A DNA stretch of 64,000 bases. Origin: Methylobacterium sp. E-045. Lineage in GTDB: Bacteria > Pseudomonadota > Alphaproteobacteria > Rhizobiales > Beijerinckiaceae. A model generated the notes under the pieces. The model saw only the letters and a list, made by a program, of their open reading frames with translations, did not search any database and was not told the origin of the DNA. This document shows, piece after piece, positions 55,094-62,917 of this stretch; the stretch's first letter is position 1; the number at the start of each line of letters is the position of its first letter. Where the stretch lies: positions 1-64,000 of the forward strand of contig NZ_JAKSYE010000089.1 in assembly GCF_022829685.1 (NCBI RefSeq), written 5' to 3'. Position numbers and translations under genes: made by a program.

Positions 55094-55122
55094 TTAACAA
55101 TCCCCTTCAAAATGGATACATC
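55094..55122 (+). promoter_or_regulatory. Possible promoter of the QseM-like gene
   Basis: TTAACA (55094-55099) and TACATC (55117-55122) are 17 bases apart in an AT-richer stretch. The GTG start of the next gene follows 18 bases later. The match to consensus is modest. The position fits a separate promoter for the antiactivator. Confidence 0.4.
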
Positions 55123-55139
55123 TGTTGTCGGGGGATGCA

Positions 55140-55403
55140 GTGACCATAGAAGACTTTCTGGACCAGCCGCCTGGCGGCGCAGCACTCACGGCCTATGACC
55201 GTGCTCATCTGAAGCTATACCTGCGCCTTCTCGATGCAGACGCCGAAGGTGCGGACTGGAAAGCAGTCGTGGAAGCGCTGTTCGGAATCTGTCCCGAAGC
55301 CGAACCAGAGCGGGCCGCGCGCATCCACACCGCCCATCTCGCCCGCGCAAAATGGATGACGACAAGCGGCTACGGCGAGCTTCTCGGCCCTCGTCTGCAC
55401 TGA
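55140..55403 (+). CDS. qseM: DUF2285 antiactivator, QseM-like
   Basis: 87 residues from a GTG at 55140 with GGGGGA upstream. A TTG at 55125 is possible. It consists of a single DUF2285 domain (YDRAHLKLYLRLLDADAEGADW, HTAHLARAKWMTTSGYGELL) and nothing else. It is acidic in its first half. QseM proteins are DUF2285-only paralogues of FseA with a negative surface that bind the FseA DUF6499 domain and block it. Size, charge and position 120 bases before the fseA-like ORF match. Confidence 0.78.
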   Translation: MTIEDFLDQPPGGAALTAYDRAHLKLYLRLLDADAEGADWKAVVEALFGICPEAEPERAARIHTAHLARAKWMTTSGYGELLGPRLH

Positions 55404-55522
55404 GGTGATGCAGAACCTGCATCACGTTGAGCCCACTTCGTTCTTCCCCGCACCGACTCAACTTGGAATCGTGTCGACCGCATAACTCGCGTTGCGTAAC
55501 AATTGCGCGGAGGCAGCAGAGG

Positions 55523-55837
55523 ATGTCCGAGGAAGAAAGTTGGCGGTCCGAGGCCGCCTATGACTATATCGATCAACTCACGACAAGCGATCTCGCCTGG
55601 GAATTCCTGCGGCGCAACCCGGATTACAAGATCGCCTTTCAGGAACTACTGTCCTCCGGGCGATTGAGTGATAAAACGGCGACGTCGTTCGCCCAGCAAT
55701 GGGGGTTGTCTTTTCGCAGCCGACCCACGCATCACGGCTCTCGCCCAGCCGATCTTCTGGACACCGCAAACCGATCCGGCGGCGATCATCCTCCAAACCG
55801 GCCCGGCTCCGTCCGAAGGATCGCATCTCACCGTTGA
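55523..55837 (+). CDS. fseA: FseA-like activator, DUF6499 part (frame 0 ORF)
   Basis: The ATG at 55523 follows AGAGGA. In frame 0 the ORF runs 104 residues. The first 64 form the DUF6499 domain (YDYIDQL, SDLAWEFLRRNPDYKIAF) and end with the motif WGLSF. After that the frame reads into unconserved residues and stops. A +1 shift at the Phe codon (55712-55714) continues into the DUF2285 ORF and gives a 254-residue fusion. In ICEMlSym this exact design, tRNA-Phe slipping from UUU to UUC, produces FseA, which activates the excisionase gene and transfer. Most ribosomes would make only the short form. Confidence 0.85.
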   Translation: MSEEESWRSEAAYDYIDQLTTSDLAWEFLRRNPDYKIAFQELLSSGRLSDKTATSFAQQWGLSFRSRPTHHGSRPADLLDTANRSGGDHPPNRPGSVRRIASHR

Positions 55838-56288
55838 CGATCTTCGGATTCACGCTGTCCTTCAGCGAGCGGCCGCACAGCTTCGGCTGGATATGAAGGG
55901 CGTGCGCTTCGATATCACGCTTGCAGGTCCGATCGAGGACAAGGCGCTCGCCGCTGTCATCCCTCTCGACGAACTCACACCGGACCGCCTGACCGCGCTG
56001 GGACGGTTCTGGGCGGCTTCAACAGGTCGGTCAGCGCCCGCCGATCCGCGCATGACGCCGCAACGACACCAGCGGGCGCGGCAGATGCTGCGCGCCATCG
56101 ACGCACGACACGCCGGCGCCATCTACCGCGTCGTTGCCGAGCACCTCTTCCCCCAACACAAAATCGACGCAGCATCCTGGGTCGGCGACCCGATCCGGGA
56201 AATCACCATCCGTCTCGCTCGCGACGGCATGAAGCTCGTTCGCGGCGGCTATCGCACATTGCTTCGACGCCCACGCCGGGATCGCTGA
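55668..56288 (+). CDS. fseA: FseA-like activator, DUF2285 part (+1 frame ORF)
   Basis: The frame is open from a GTG at 55668, but that start lies inside the DUF6499 ORF and has no binding site. The native entry is the frameshift, so translation reaches this frame at 55716 with AADPRITALAQPIFW. The 190 residues after the shift contain the DUF2285 extended-turn HTH (RARQMLRAIDARHAGAIYRV, SWVGDPIREITIRLARDGMKL) with a strongly basic end suited to DNA binding. With the DUF6499 part it forms the FseA-type activator. The rdfS-like gene is 125 bases downstream. Confidence 0.85.
   Translation: MIKRRRRSPSNGGCLFAADPRITALAQPIFWTPQTDPAAIILQTGPAPSEGSHLTVDDLRIHAVLQRAAAQLRLDMKGVRFDITLAGPIEDKALAAVIPLDELTPDRLTALGRFWAASTGRSAPADPRMTPQRHQRARQMLRAIDARHAGAIYRVVAEHLFPQHKIDAASWVGDPIREITIRLARDGMKLVRGGYRTLLRRPRRDR
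55709..55715 (+). promoter_or_regulatory. +1 programmed ribosomal frameshift site
   Basis: Frame-0 codons read TCT TTT CGC. The P-site tRNA-Phe on TTT (55712-55714) can slip forward to TTC (55713-55715), so the next codon becomes GCA (55716) in the DUF2285 frame. The surrounding protein motif WGLSF and the start of the second part are as expected for FseA proteins. Confidence 0.8.
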
Positions 56289-56413
56289 CACCGCTAGGGT
56301 GTCGATCTTAGCAGCTTACTTCGACATCGTCCGGGCCGCCGTCTTCGCGCCACCGTGCTCTCGAACCGCCGCCTGACGGCAGCGGCCCCCAACGAGACCA
56401 CGGAGGCTCGACA

Positions 56414-56695
56414 ATGGCCGAAACTACCGCCGGCATCCCGCCACGCTACCTACGCACGCAGGAAGCCGCCCGCTTCCTCGGACTGTCCGAGCGCACGCTT
56501 GAGAAGCACCGCACCTACGGCACCGGCCCGGCCTATCGGAAGCTTGGCGGCCGAGTCGTCTATGCCATCGACGATCTCCAGACCTGGGCCGATCGCGGCC
56601 TCGTCAGCTCGACCTCCGATCCGCGCGGCACGGTACTTCCCGCCAAGAGGCAGGAGCCTTCGGATCGTCGCTTCGCCGGCCGCCAGCCGCGCTGA
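56414..56695 (+). CDS. rdfS: RdfS-like excisionase (recombination directionality factor)
   Basis: 93 residues. Residues 12-65 form a winged-helix HTH of the excisionase/MerR type (YLRTQEAARFLGLSERTLEKH, then YGTGPAYRKLGGRVVYAIDDL). The basic C-terminus (KRQEPSDRRFAGRQPR) suits DNA bending. In Mesorhizobium ICEs rdfS is the target of FseA and starts excision together with the integrase. Position directly after the fseA-like ORFs supports this. A general plasmid HTH regulator is the alternative. Confidence 0.78.
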   Translation: MAETTAGIPPRYLRTQEAARFLGLSERTLEKHRTYGTGPAYRKLGGRVVYAIDDLQTWADRGLVSSTSDPRGTVLPAKRQEPSDRRFAGRQPR

Positions 56696-56706
56696 GACGA
56701 CCGGCC

Positions 56707-57594
56707 ATGTCGTTCCAACCCCACCATCGCGAGGAGCGCGCGCAGCTCGATCTGTTCCGGGCGCTGCCCGGCGATCTCGCGCCGCGCGATGCCCAGGACC
56801 TCATGGCCTATCCGTTCTTCTCGCTGGCCAAGTCGAAGCGCCTGGCGCCGATCGACTTCAAGGCGGGCTCGGTGAAGATCCGTGTCGAAGCCGTGCCCGA
56901 ACATGGCATGGCCACGATCTGGGACGCCGACGTCCTGATCTGGGCTGCTTCGCAAATCGTCGAAGCTCGCGACCTCGGCCTGCGTCCATCGCGACTGATG
57001 GCGACGACCCCCTACGAAATCCTCAACTTCATCGGCCGCGGCGTGTCGCTGCGCGACTACGACCGCCTGAAGGCAGCCCTGGACCGCTTGCAGTCGACCA
57101 CCATCGCGACCTCGATCCGCCAGCCGACCGACCGGCGGATGCACCGCTTCTCCTGGATCAACGAATGGAAGGAGCGCGCCGACCATCGCGGCCGCCCGCT
57201 CGGCCTCGAGCTGATCGTCCCTGACTGGTTCTACGGCGCGGTCCTCGACGATGCGCTCGTGCTGACGATCGACCGCAACTATTTCGGCCTAACGGGCGGG
57301 TTGGAGCGCTGGCTCTACCGCCTCGTGCGCAAGCATGGCGGCAAACAGGAGTTCGGCTGGAGCTTCGACTTCCCGCATCTCCACGCCAAGTCCGGCAGCC
57401 TCTCACCGCTCAAGCATTTCGCCTACGACCTGCGCGACATTGTCCGTCGCCAGCCGTTGCCCGGCTACCGCCTGACCATCGAGCAGTGCCTCGGCGGTCC
57501 TGAAATCCTCTCCTTCGCACCGACCGCTCCGGACGCCTTGGGCGTGCCGCGCCGTCGTCGTCGCGCCAACCCCCAGCCTGTGGATAAGCTGTGA
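56707..57594 (+). CDS. repA: RepA replication initiator (RPA family)
   Basis: 295 residues, complete. It contains AQDLMAYPFFSLAKSKR, PSRLMATTPYEILNFIGRG and RWLYRLVRKHGGKQEFGWSF, all typical of the plasmid replication initiator protein A family, which binds iterons. It starts 11 bases after rdfS, so excision and replication genes are probably expressed together. The iterons, a DnaA box and an AT-rich stretch follow immediately, forming a compact origin. Confidence 0.9.
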   Translation: MSFQPHHREERAQLDLFRALPGDLAPRDAQDLMAYPFFSLAKSKRLAPIDFKAGSVKIRVEAVPEHGMATIWDADVLIWAASQIVEARDLGLRPSRLMATTPYEILNFIGRGVSLRDYDRLKAALDRLQSTTIATSIRQPTDRRMHRFSWINEWKERADHRGRPLGLELIVPDWFYGAVLDDALVLTIDRNYFGLTGGLERWLYRLVRKHGGKQEFGWSFDFPHLHAKSGSLSPLKHFAYDLRDIVRRQPLPGYRLTIEQCLGGPEILSFAPTAPDALGVPRRRRRANPQPVDKL

Positions 57595-57742
57595 AACACC
57601 TCGTGCTATCAGGGACCGGCACTATCGTGCCATCGGGGACCGGACTCTCGTGCTATCGGGGACCGAAATCGCCGAATCCGCCTGCTGAATCAGCAATTTG
57701 CAGGCCCCGTAACTTATCTAACCAGAATTACTACGTAATTCT
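57579..57742 (+). other. Candidate replication origin: DnaA box, iterons, AT-rich segment, palindrome
   Basis: In order: a perfect DnaA box TGTGGATAA (57579-57587, inside the last RepA codons). Then three iterons of type TCGTGCTATCGGGGACCG at 57601-57618, 57625-57642 and 57648-57665 (spacing 24 and 23, one or two mismatches). Then an AT-rich segment (57690-57750) holding the inverted repeat AGAATTACTACGTAATTCT (57724-57742). The last may be the parA operator or partition site. Confidence 0.78.
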
Positions 57743-57802
57743 TCTAACGCGACCGCACTTTTCGGCCGCTGTGGACGAGTCCCCGATCGCCGGGAGACCG
57801 TC

Positions 57803-58441
57803 ATGATCGTCGCGCTGCTCAACCAGAAGGGTGGCGTCGGCAAGACGACGCTGGCCCTGCATCTCGCCGGCGAATGGGCGCGCCGTGGCAAGCGCGTCAC
57901 GCTGATCGATGCCGACCCCCAGGGCTCGGCGCTCGACTGGTCGCAGCAGCGAAGCCGTGAGGGGTTGGAGCGGCGGTTCGGTGTCGTCGGCCTGGCGCGC
58001 GATACGCTCCACCGTGAGGCGCCGGAGCTGGCCCGCGACGCCGACCATGTCGTCATCGACGGTCCGCCGCGCGTCGCCGGCCTCATGCGCTCGGCGCTCC
58101 TCGCCGCCGACCTTGTCCTGATCCCGGTGCAGCCTTCGCCGCTCGACGGCTGGGCTTCCGCAGAGATGCTGAGCCTGCTCGGCGAGTCGCGCATCTATCG
58201 CCCGCAGCTCGCCGCGCGCTTCGTACTGAACCGCTGCGCGGCCCGCACCGTGCTCGCCCGCGAGACCGCCGAGACGCTGGCGGATCACGACCCTCCCTTG
58301 CTCGCGACCACGATCGGTCAGCGCATCGTTTTCGCCGACGCCTTGCAGACCGGCCGGCTTGCTGCCGAGCAGGACGAGGATTGCCCCGGGGCACGCGAGA
58401 TCGCCGCGCTCGCGGCTGAAGTCGCGGGGATCGGCGCATGA
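57803..58441 (+). CDS. parA: ParA-family partition ATPase
   Basis: 212 residues, the short ParA type without an N-terminal HTH. The deviant Walker A is KGGVGKTT (9-16), followed by IDADPQGSALDW and VVIDGPPR. It should move the replicated element to the daughter cells. Lacking its own DNA-binding domain, it needs an adaptor, most likely the RHH protein whose start overlaps the parA stop (ATGA). Confidence 0.92.
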   Translation: MIVALLNQKGGVGKTTLALHLAGEWARRGKRVTLIDADPQGSALDWSQQRSREGLERRFGVVGLARDTLHREAPELARDADHVVIDGPPRVAGLMRSALLAADLVLIPVQPSPLDGWASAEMLSLLGESRIYRPQLAARFVLNRCAARTVLARETAETLADHDPPLLATTIGQRIVFADALQTGRLAAEQDEDCPGAREIAALAAEVAGIGA

Positions 58442-58689
58442 GTGAGCGATCCGCGAAACGCAATTTCGCGACCCGCCCCGACGCCGAAAGCTGGATCAAG
58501 GCGCCAGAGCGCCAGCCCGAGCGTGTTCAGCCCGCCGAGGATTTCTCGGCCAGGCTGACGATCGACGTCACCGCGGACATGCGCGGCCGCATCAAGATCG
58601 CCGCCTTCCAGCGCGGCCAGACGGTCGCCGACATGCTGCGCGCGCTGTTCGAGCGCGAATTCCCACCCCCGTCAGGAGAAGGATCATGA
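58438..58689 (+). CDS. RHH-type partition partner of ParA
   Basis: 83 residues. A disordered, charged N-terminus (NFATRPDAESWIKAPE) is followed by RLTIDVTADMRGRIKIAAFQ and TVADMLRALFEREF, a ribbon-helix-helix fold like ParG. Such proteins bind the partition site and stimulate ParA, and often repress the operon. Four-base overlaps join it to parA upstream and the DUF2840 gene downstream. Confidence 0.75.
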   Translation: MSERSAKRNFATRPDAESWIKAPERQPERVQPAEDFSARLTIDVTADMRGRIKIAAFQRGQTVADMLRALFEREFPPPSGEGS

Positions 58690-59207
58690 CCGGCCTTGTC
58701 GCCTCGCCCACACGCGTCAGCCGTGCTGCCGCCGAGCCGCCGACCGACGATCTCACTCAGGTCGAACTGGTCTGGATCGAGAAGCACACGGAGCACTGGA
58801 TTCGCTTCGGCCGCGACGTGCGCGATCAGATCCTCGATCGCCGCCGCCGCATCCTCTTCTTCCCTCCCGGCGCGGTTTTCGGCCTCGTGCGGTGGGCGTC
58901 GAACGAGCACGGGACCGTGCTGTCCCGGCTCGACATCGTGCGCGCTGTCGCTCCCGGCCATCCCCTTCAGACCGTGCCAACCGTGACGCCTGGCGGCGAG
59001 GTGCTGCTGCGCGCCGAGAGCTGGCCGAAGGTCGAGCGGGTGCTCCAGCTCATCGACGGCATCGAGACGAGCGGCGTCGATCCGGTGGACGTCGCGCCCG
59101 ACCATTGGCGCCACGTCCACAACCGTCTCGCCGCCGGCGAAGCGCCGCGCGTCTACTCACTGCGGCGTCACCGCGCCTTCCTGCTTCGTCGGGAGATTGG
59201 CGCATGA
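58686..59207 (+). CDS. DUF2840 protein
   Basis: 173 residues with VELVWIEKHTEHWIRFG, RRRILFFPPGAVFGLVRWAS and PDHWRHVHNRLAAGEAPRVYS, the DUF2840 pattern. The family is restricted to alphaproteobacterial plasmids and ICEs and is always found beside traF. Function unknown. It overlaps both neighbours by 4 bases. Confidence 0.88.
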   Translation: MTGLVASPTRVSRAAAEPPTDDLTQVELVWIEKHTEHWIRFGRDVRDQILDRRRRILFFPPGAVFGLVRWASNEHGTVLSRLDIVRAVAPGHPLQTVPTVTPGGEVLLRAESWPKVERVLQLIDGIETSGVDPVDVAPDHWRHVHNRLAAGEAPRVYSLRRHRAFLLRREIGA

Positions 59208-59749
59208 TCCGGCTCGGCTACGCCATCGCCACGACCTGCGCGGTGTCTGTCATGGGCGTGATCTCCCTCGTCACCTTCGTGCCGAAGGTCATCTGGAACG
59301 CCTCCGCCAGCACGCCGATCGGCCTCTACACCATCGATCCCGACCCGTCGCCGCAGCTTACGGATCTGGTCGCTATTCGCGCGCCCGAGCCGCTGGCATC
59401 CTTTATGGTCGAGCGCGGCTACATCGGTCGCGGCGTGCCCGTGATGAAGCGCGTCGCCGCGCTTCCAGGGCAGCGCGTCTGCCGGGCCGGTCATGACATC
59501 ACCGTCGACGCCGTGAAGCTCGGCGAGGCACTCGACCGTGACAGCAGCGGGCGTCCCTTGCCCGTCTGGCAGGGCTGCCGCGTCGTCGCTGACGGCGAGC
59601 TGTTCCTGATGAACTGGCAGGTCCGGGGCAGCCTCGACGGCCGCTATTTCGGACCGCTTCCGGCCTCCGCCGTGATCGGCCGGGCCATCCCTCTCTACAC
59701 CGATGAAGACGGCGATGGCCGCTTCGTCTGGCGCGCGCCGACGCGGTGA
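59204..59749 (+). CDS. traF: TraF signal-peptidase-like protein (S26 family)
   Basis: 181 residues. An N-terminal membrane segment (about 4-30) precedes the S26 motif STPIGLY with the nucleophile Ser36, and the general base Lys82 in VMKRVAALPG. TraF proteins of conjugative elements process the pilin (TrbC/VirB2) into its mature, often cyclic, form. The catalytic pair is intact. A longer open frame upstream is a shadow of the DUF2840 gene. Confidence 0.9.
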   Translation: MIRLGYAIATTCAVSVMGVISLVTFVPKVIWNASASTPIGLYTIDPDPSPQLTDLVAIRAPEPLASFMVERGYIGRGVPVMKRVAALPGQRVCRAGHDITVDAVKLGEALDRDSSGRPLPVWQGCRVVADGELFLMNWQVRGSLDGRYFGPLPASAVIGRAIPLYTDEDGDGRFVWRAPTR

Positions 59750-59795
59750 CGGCGCTCCCATGCCCCTCTTCACCGCAATCTGAAGGAGACACCCA

Positions 59796-60143
59796 ATGTC
59801 CGTGATCGGTCAATTCATGCGCGAGAACGATGGCTTCATCGGCCACCTGACGACGCTGTCCCTGCACCAGGACATCATCATCGTTCCGGCCGAACCATCT
59901 GATGCAGAGAACGCGCCCGACTTTCGCGTCCATGTCCTCGATACCATGAGCAACGAAACCGGCGCGGAGATCGGCGCGGGCTGGAAACGCACCGGCGAGA
60001 AGGCGGGCGACTACGTCTCGCTGCAGCTCGACGACCCGACGTTCGCGCACCCGATCCGCGCCAATCTCTTCCAGTCCGCCGACGACAAGGCCGCCTGGGG
60101 CCTGCACTGGAACCGCCCGCCCAAGCGCAGCGAGCGGGACTGA
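59796..60143 (+). CDS. DUF736 protein (second copy)
   Basis: 115 residues from the ATG at 59796, with AAGGAG upstream. It shares IGxF, the FRVHVLD strand, EIGAGWKRTGEKAGDYVSLQLDDPTF and RANLF with the copy at 54269 but is clearly diverged. Two DUF736 genes per element are common. It sits between traF and the transglycosylase and is probably in the same transcript. Confidence 0.9.
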   Translation: MSVIGQFMRENDGFIGHLTTLSLHQDIIIVPAEPSDAENAPDFRVHVLDTMSNETGAEIGAGWKRTGEKAGDYVSLQLDDPTFAHPIRANLFQSADDKAAWGLHWNRPPKRSERD

Positions 60144-60146
60144 GCG

Positions 60147-60908
60147 ATGCTTATCGCCCGCAGCCTGCCTGCCGCAGGAGGGAGGATCACCCTCCGGCGC
60201 GCATCCTTCCTTCTCCTTTCCGGCCTGATCCTTCTCGCGCCGGGCGCAGGCCCTGCACACGCGCAGCAGGCGCCGGCCGAGCGGCCGTCATCCCGCGATC
60301 CCTATGGCGCTTACCTCGCCGAGGCGGCGCAGCGTTTCGGCGTTCCCGAAGCATGGATTCGGGCCGTCATGCGCGTCGAGAGCGCAGGCGACGTGCGCGC
60401 CATCTCTTCGGCCGGCGCGATGGGCCTGATGCAGGTCATGCCCGCCACATGGGCCGACTTGCGCGTCCGGCATCGGCTCGGCGGCAACCCCTACGACCCG
60501 CGCGACAATATTCTCGCGGGCGCTGCGTATCTGCGCGAGATGCACGATCGCTACGGATCGCCCGGCTTCCTGGCGGCCTATAATGCCGGTCCAGGCCGCT
60601 ACGAAGAGTATCTCGCTGGCCGCCCGTTGCCGGCCGAAACGCGTGCCTATGTCGCGACGCTCGCCCCCATTGTCGGCGGCGGTGAACTCAGCGGCCCCGT
60701 CATGGTCGCGGCCGCCGACCCGCTTGCCTGGACGCGGGCACCCCTCTTCGTCGTGCAGTCGGCTGGTAGTGGACCTGCCGCGCCGGTGCAGTCCGACGGC
60801 GAGCCAGCGGCCGCCACTACCGCCGCCCCGGAGCGCGACCAAGGCACGTCGGCATCGCGCCCCGATGGCCTTTTCGTTGCACGCAGCGTCTCCGGTGGTC
60901 CGCGATGA
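60147..60908 (+). CDS. Lytic transglycosylase
   Basis: 253 residues. A signal peptide (cleavage after AHA, about residue 39) is followed by an SLT domain with the catalytic Glu78 in RVESAGD, GAMGLMQVMPATW and AYNAGPGRY. The last 90 residues are a Pro/Ala-rich tail. Enzymes of this type open peptidoglycan locally for the conjugation apparatus. It lies between DUF736 and the relaxase region, as in related ICEs. Confidence 0.92.
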   Translation: MLIARSLPAAGGRITLRRASFLLLSGLILLAPGAGPAHAQQAPAERPSSRDPYGAYLAEAAQRFGVPEAWIRAVMRVESAGDVRAISSAGAMGLMQVMPATWADLRVRHRLGGNPYDPRDNILAGAAYLREMHDRYGSPGFLAAYNAGPGRYEEYLAGRPLPAETRAYVATLAPIVGGGELSGPVMVAAADPLAWTRAPLFVVQSAGSGPAAPVQSDGEPAAATTAAPERDQGTSASRPDGLFVARSVSGGPR

Positions 60909-61054
60909 CCGCGTTCGCACCCGATCGGGCCATGGCGTGCTCTGGCGGACGGAAGGCGGTCCGCAGAGGGGGAGACGACAGCACAGCCGCACGATGGCGA
61001 GATAAAAGCCGGCGATGTGCGGCTTGGTGCGGTCGTGTGTTTTCAGGGGCTTAT

Positions 61055-61141
61055 GGCGCGTTTGCGCGAGGTGCGCCTGATCGGCGCAGCCTGCGCACTT
61101 GCCATTTCGCCAGGGATTACCGCGCGTTTGCGCGAGGTGCG
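61055..61141 (+). other. Candidate oriT upstream of the relaxase
   Basis: A 20-base direct repeat GCGCGTTTGCGCGAGGTGCG occurs at 61055-61074 and 61122-61141. Between the copies lie short inverted elements (gatcggcgcagcctgcgcac). The block ends 12 bases before the relaxase start. Origins of transfer of this ICE class lie directly upstream of the relaxase gene. The nic site cannot be fixed from sequence alone. The rest of 60909-61054 holds nothing recognisable. Confidence 0.5.
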
Positions 61142-61152
61142 GGTTCTCGGCG

Positions 61153-62892
61153 ATGAGCGGCGAGGACGATTTCCGCATCCGGCCTGGCCGCATCCGCTCG
61201 ACCCGCGCGCAGCAGGCACGGCCCTTCATCGCCCAAGCGCTCGCCGCCGCCCAGCGCGCCGGGGGCCGCGTCTCGCGCTCCGGCCAGATCAGCACAGGCA
61301 ATCGCTCCCGGTTCGGCCGCGGTCAGCGCGCGACCGTGCAGGCGAACCGATTGCTCACCAGCCGATCGCGCAACGTTGTCATCAAGACGCGCGTCGTCCG
61401 TCATGGCGCTCGCGCCGCGCCGCTCAGCGCGCACCTCAGCTATCTCCGGCGCGAGGGCGTTACCCGGGATGGGGAGAAGGCCCGGCTGTTCGGTCCTGAG
61501 ACCGAAGACGCCGATCCCAAGGCCTTCGCCGAGCGGACCCAGGACGACCGGCATCATTTCCGGTTCATCGTCTCCCCCGAGGACGCGACGGAGATGTCCG
61601 ACCTCAAGACCTACGCCCGCGACCTGATGGGGCAGATGGAAAACGACCTCGGCACCAAGCTCGATTGGGTCGGTGTCGATCACTGGAACACGGACAATCC
61701 GCACGTCCACATCATCCTGCGCGGGCGCACGGACGACGGCCAGGACCTCGTTATCTCCCGCGACTACATCAAGGAAGGCATGCGCGCCCGCGCGCAGGAT
61801 CTCGTCACGCAGGAGCTGGGGCCGCGCACCGATCACGAGATCCATCGCAATCTGGAACGGCAGGTCGATGCCGAACGCTGGACCAACCTAGATCGGCAGC
61901 TTGCCCGCGACAGCTATCGCACGGGTGTCGTCGATCTCGCCCCTCACGCCGATCGTCAGCCCGACGAATTCCATGCGATGAAAGTCGGCCGGCTGCGCAA
62001 GTTGGAGACGCTCGGGCTCGCCGATCAGGTCGGCCCCGGTCAGTGGGTCGTATCGGAGAATGCCGAGGCAACGCTGCGTGAGCTGGGCGAGCGCGGCGAT
62101 ATCATCAAACGCATCCATCGCGGGCTGACAGAGCGCGGCATCGAGCGGGGCGCTGCCAGCTATGTGCTCGCCGGCGAAAGCCTCGACAATCCCGTCATCG
62201 GTCGGCTGGTCGACCGCGGCCTCGACGACGAGCTGAAGGGCACGGCCTATGCCGTCGTCGACGGCACGGACGGCCGTACGCACCACATCAAACTGCCCGA
62301 TCTCGACGCGGCCGGTGACAGCGCGCCGGGCTCGATCGTCGAACTACGGAAATTCGACGATGCGCAGGGACGCAGGCGGGTCGCGCTCGCCGTGCGCTCG
62401 GATCTCGATATCTCCGCCCAAGTCAACGCCACCGGCGCGACCTGGCTCGACCGGCAGGCGATCGCCCGCGATCCCGTCGCACTCGGCGGGGGCGGCTTCG
62501 GCGCCGAGGTGCGTCAGGCGATGGATCGGCGAGCCGAACATCTCATCAACCAAGGGCTCGCCGAACGGCAGACGCGCGGCGTCAGCTTCTCGCCCGGACT
62601 GATCGACACACTGCGCCAGCGCGAGCTAGAGGCCCTCGGCGAGAAGCTCGCGGCGGAGACCGGCCGGCCTTTCACCAAGGCCGGGACAGGCGAGTATGTG
62701 GCAGGGACCTATCGGCAGCGCTTCGCACTCGCGTCCGGCCGCTTCGCCATGATCGACGACGGGCTCGGCTTCCAGCTCGTGCCCTGGACGCCATCCCTCG
62801 AACGCCAGCTTGGCCAGCACGTCTCCGGCGTCTCACGCGGCGCCGGGGGCGTCGACTGGAGCTTCGGCCGCAAACGCGGTCTCGGCATGTAG
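61153..62892 (+). CDS. rlxS: Conjugative relaxase (RlxS/VirD2-like, DUF3363)
   Basis: 579 residues from the ATG at 61153. The frame to 61099 overlaps the oriT candidate. The relaxase domain has a likely active Tyr in SYLRREGV (Tyr97) and the metal-binding HVH in NPHVHIILRG (184-186) with WNTDNPH just before. The C-terminal 350 residues are the DUF3363 region typical of this ICE family. It nicks oriT and leads the DNA strand into the recipient. Confidence 0.9.
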   Translation: MSGEDDFRIRPGRIRSTRAQQARPFIAQALAAAQRAGGRVSRSGQISTGNRSRFGRGQRATVQANRLLTSRSRNVVIKTRVVRHGARAAPLSAHLSYLRREGVTRDGEKARLFGPETEDADPKAFAERTQDDRHHFRFIVSPEDATEMSDLKTYARDLMGQMENDLGTKLDWVGVDHWNTDNPHVHIILRGRTDDGQDLVISRDYIKEGMRARAQDLVTQELGPRTDHEIHRNLERQVDAERWTNLDRQLARDSYRTGVVDLAPHADRQPDEFHAMKVGRLRKLETLGLADQVGPGQWVVSENAEATLRELGERGDIIKRIHRGLTERGIERGAASYVLAGESLDNPVIGRLVDRGLDDELKGTAYAVVDGTDGRTHHIKLPDLDAAGDSAPGSIVELRKFDDAQGRRRVALAVRSDLDISAQVNATGATWLDRQAIARDPVALGGGGFGAEVRQAMDRRAEHLINQGLAERQTRGVSFSPGLIDTLRQRELEALGEKLAAETGRPFTKAGTGEYVAGTYRQRFALASGRFAMIDDGLGFQLVPWTPSLERQLGQHVSGVSRGAGGVDWSFGRKRGLGM

Positions 62893-62917
62893 CCCAATCA
62901 AGAAAGGAGTAACCGCC

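Noticed and set aside
55523..56288. Reading the two ORFs as a frameshifted pseudogene
   Set aside because: The crossing point has the known slippery codon and motif of FseA, so a programmed shift is more likely than decay.
57601..57665. Iterons as a CRISPR fragment
   Set aside because: Spacers are only 5-6 bases; the repeats fit replication iterons.
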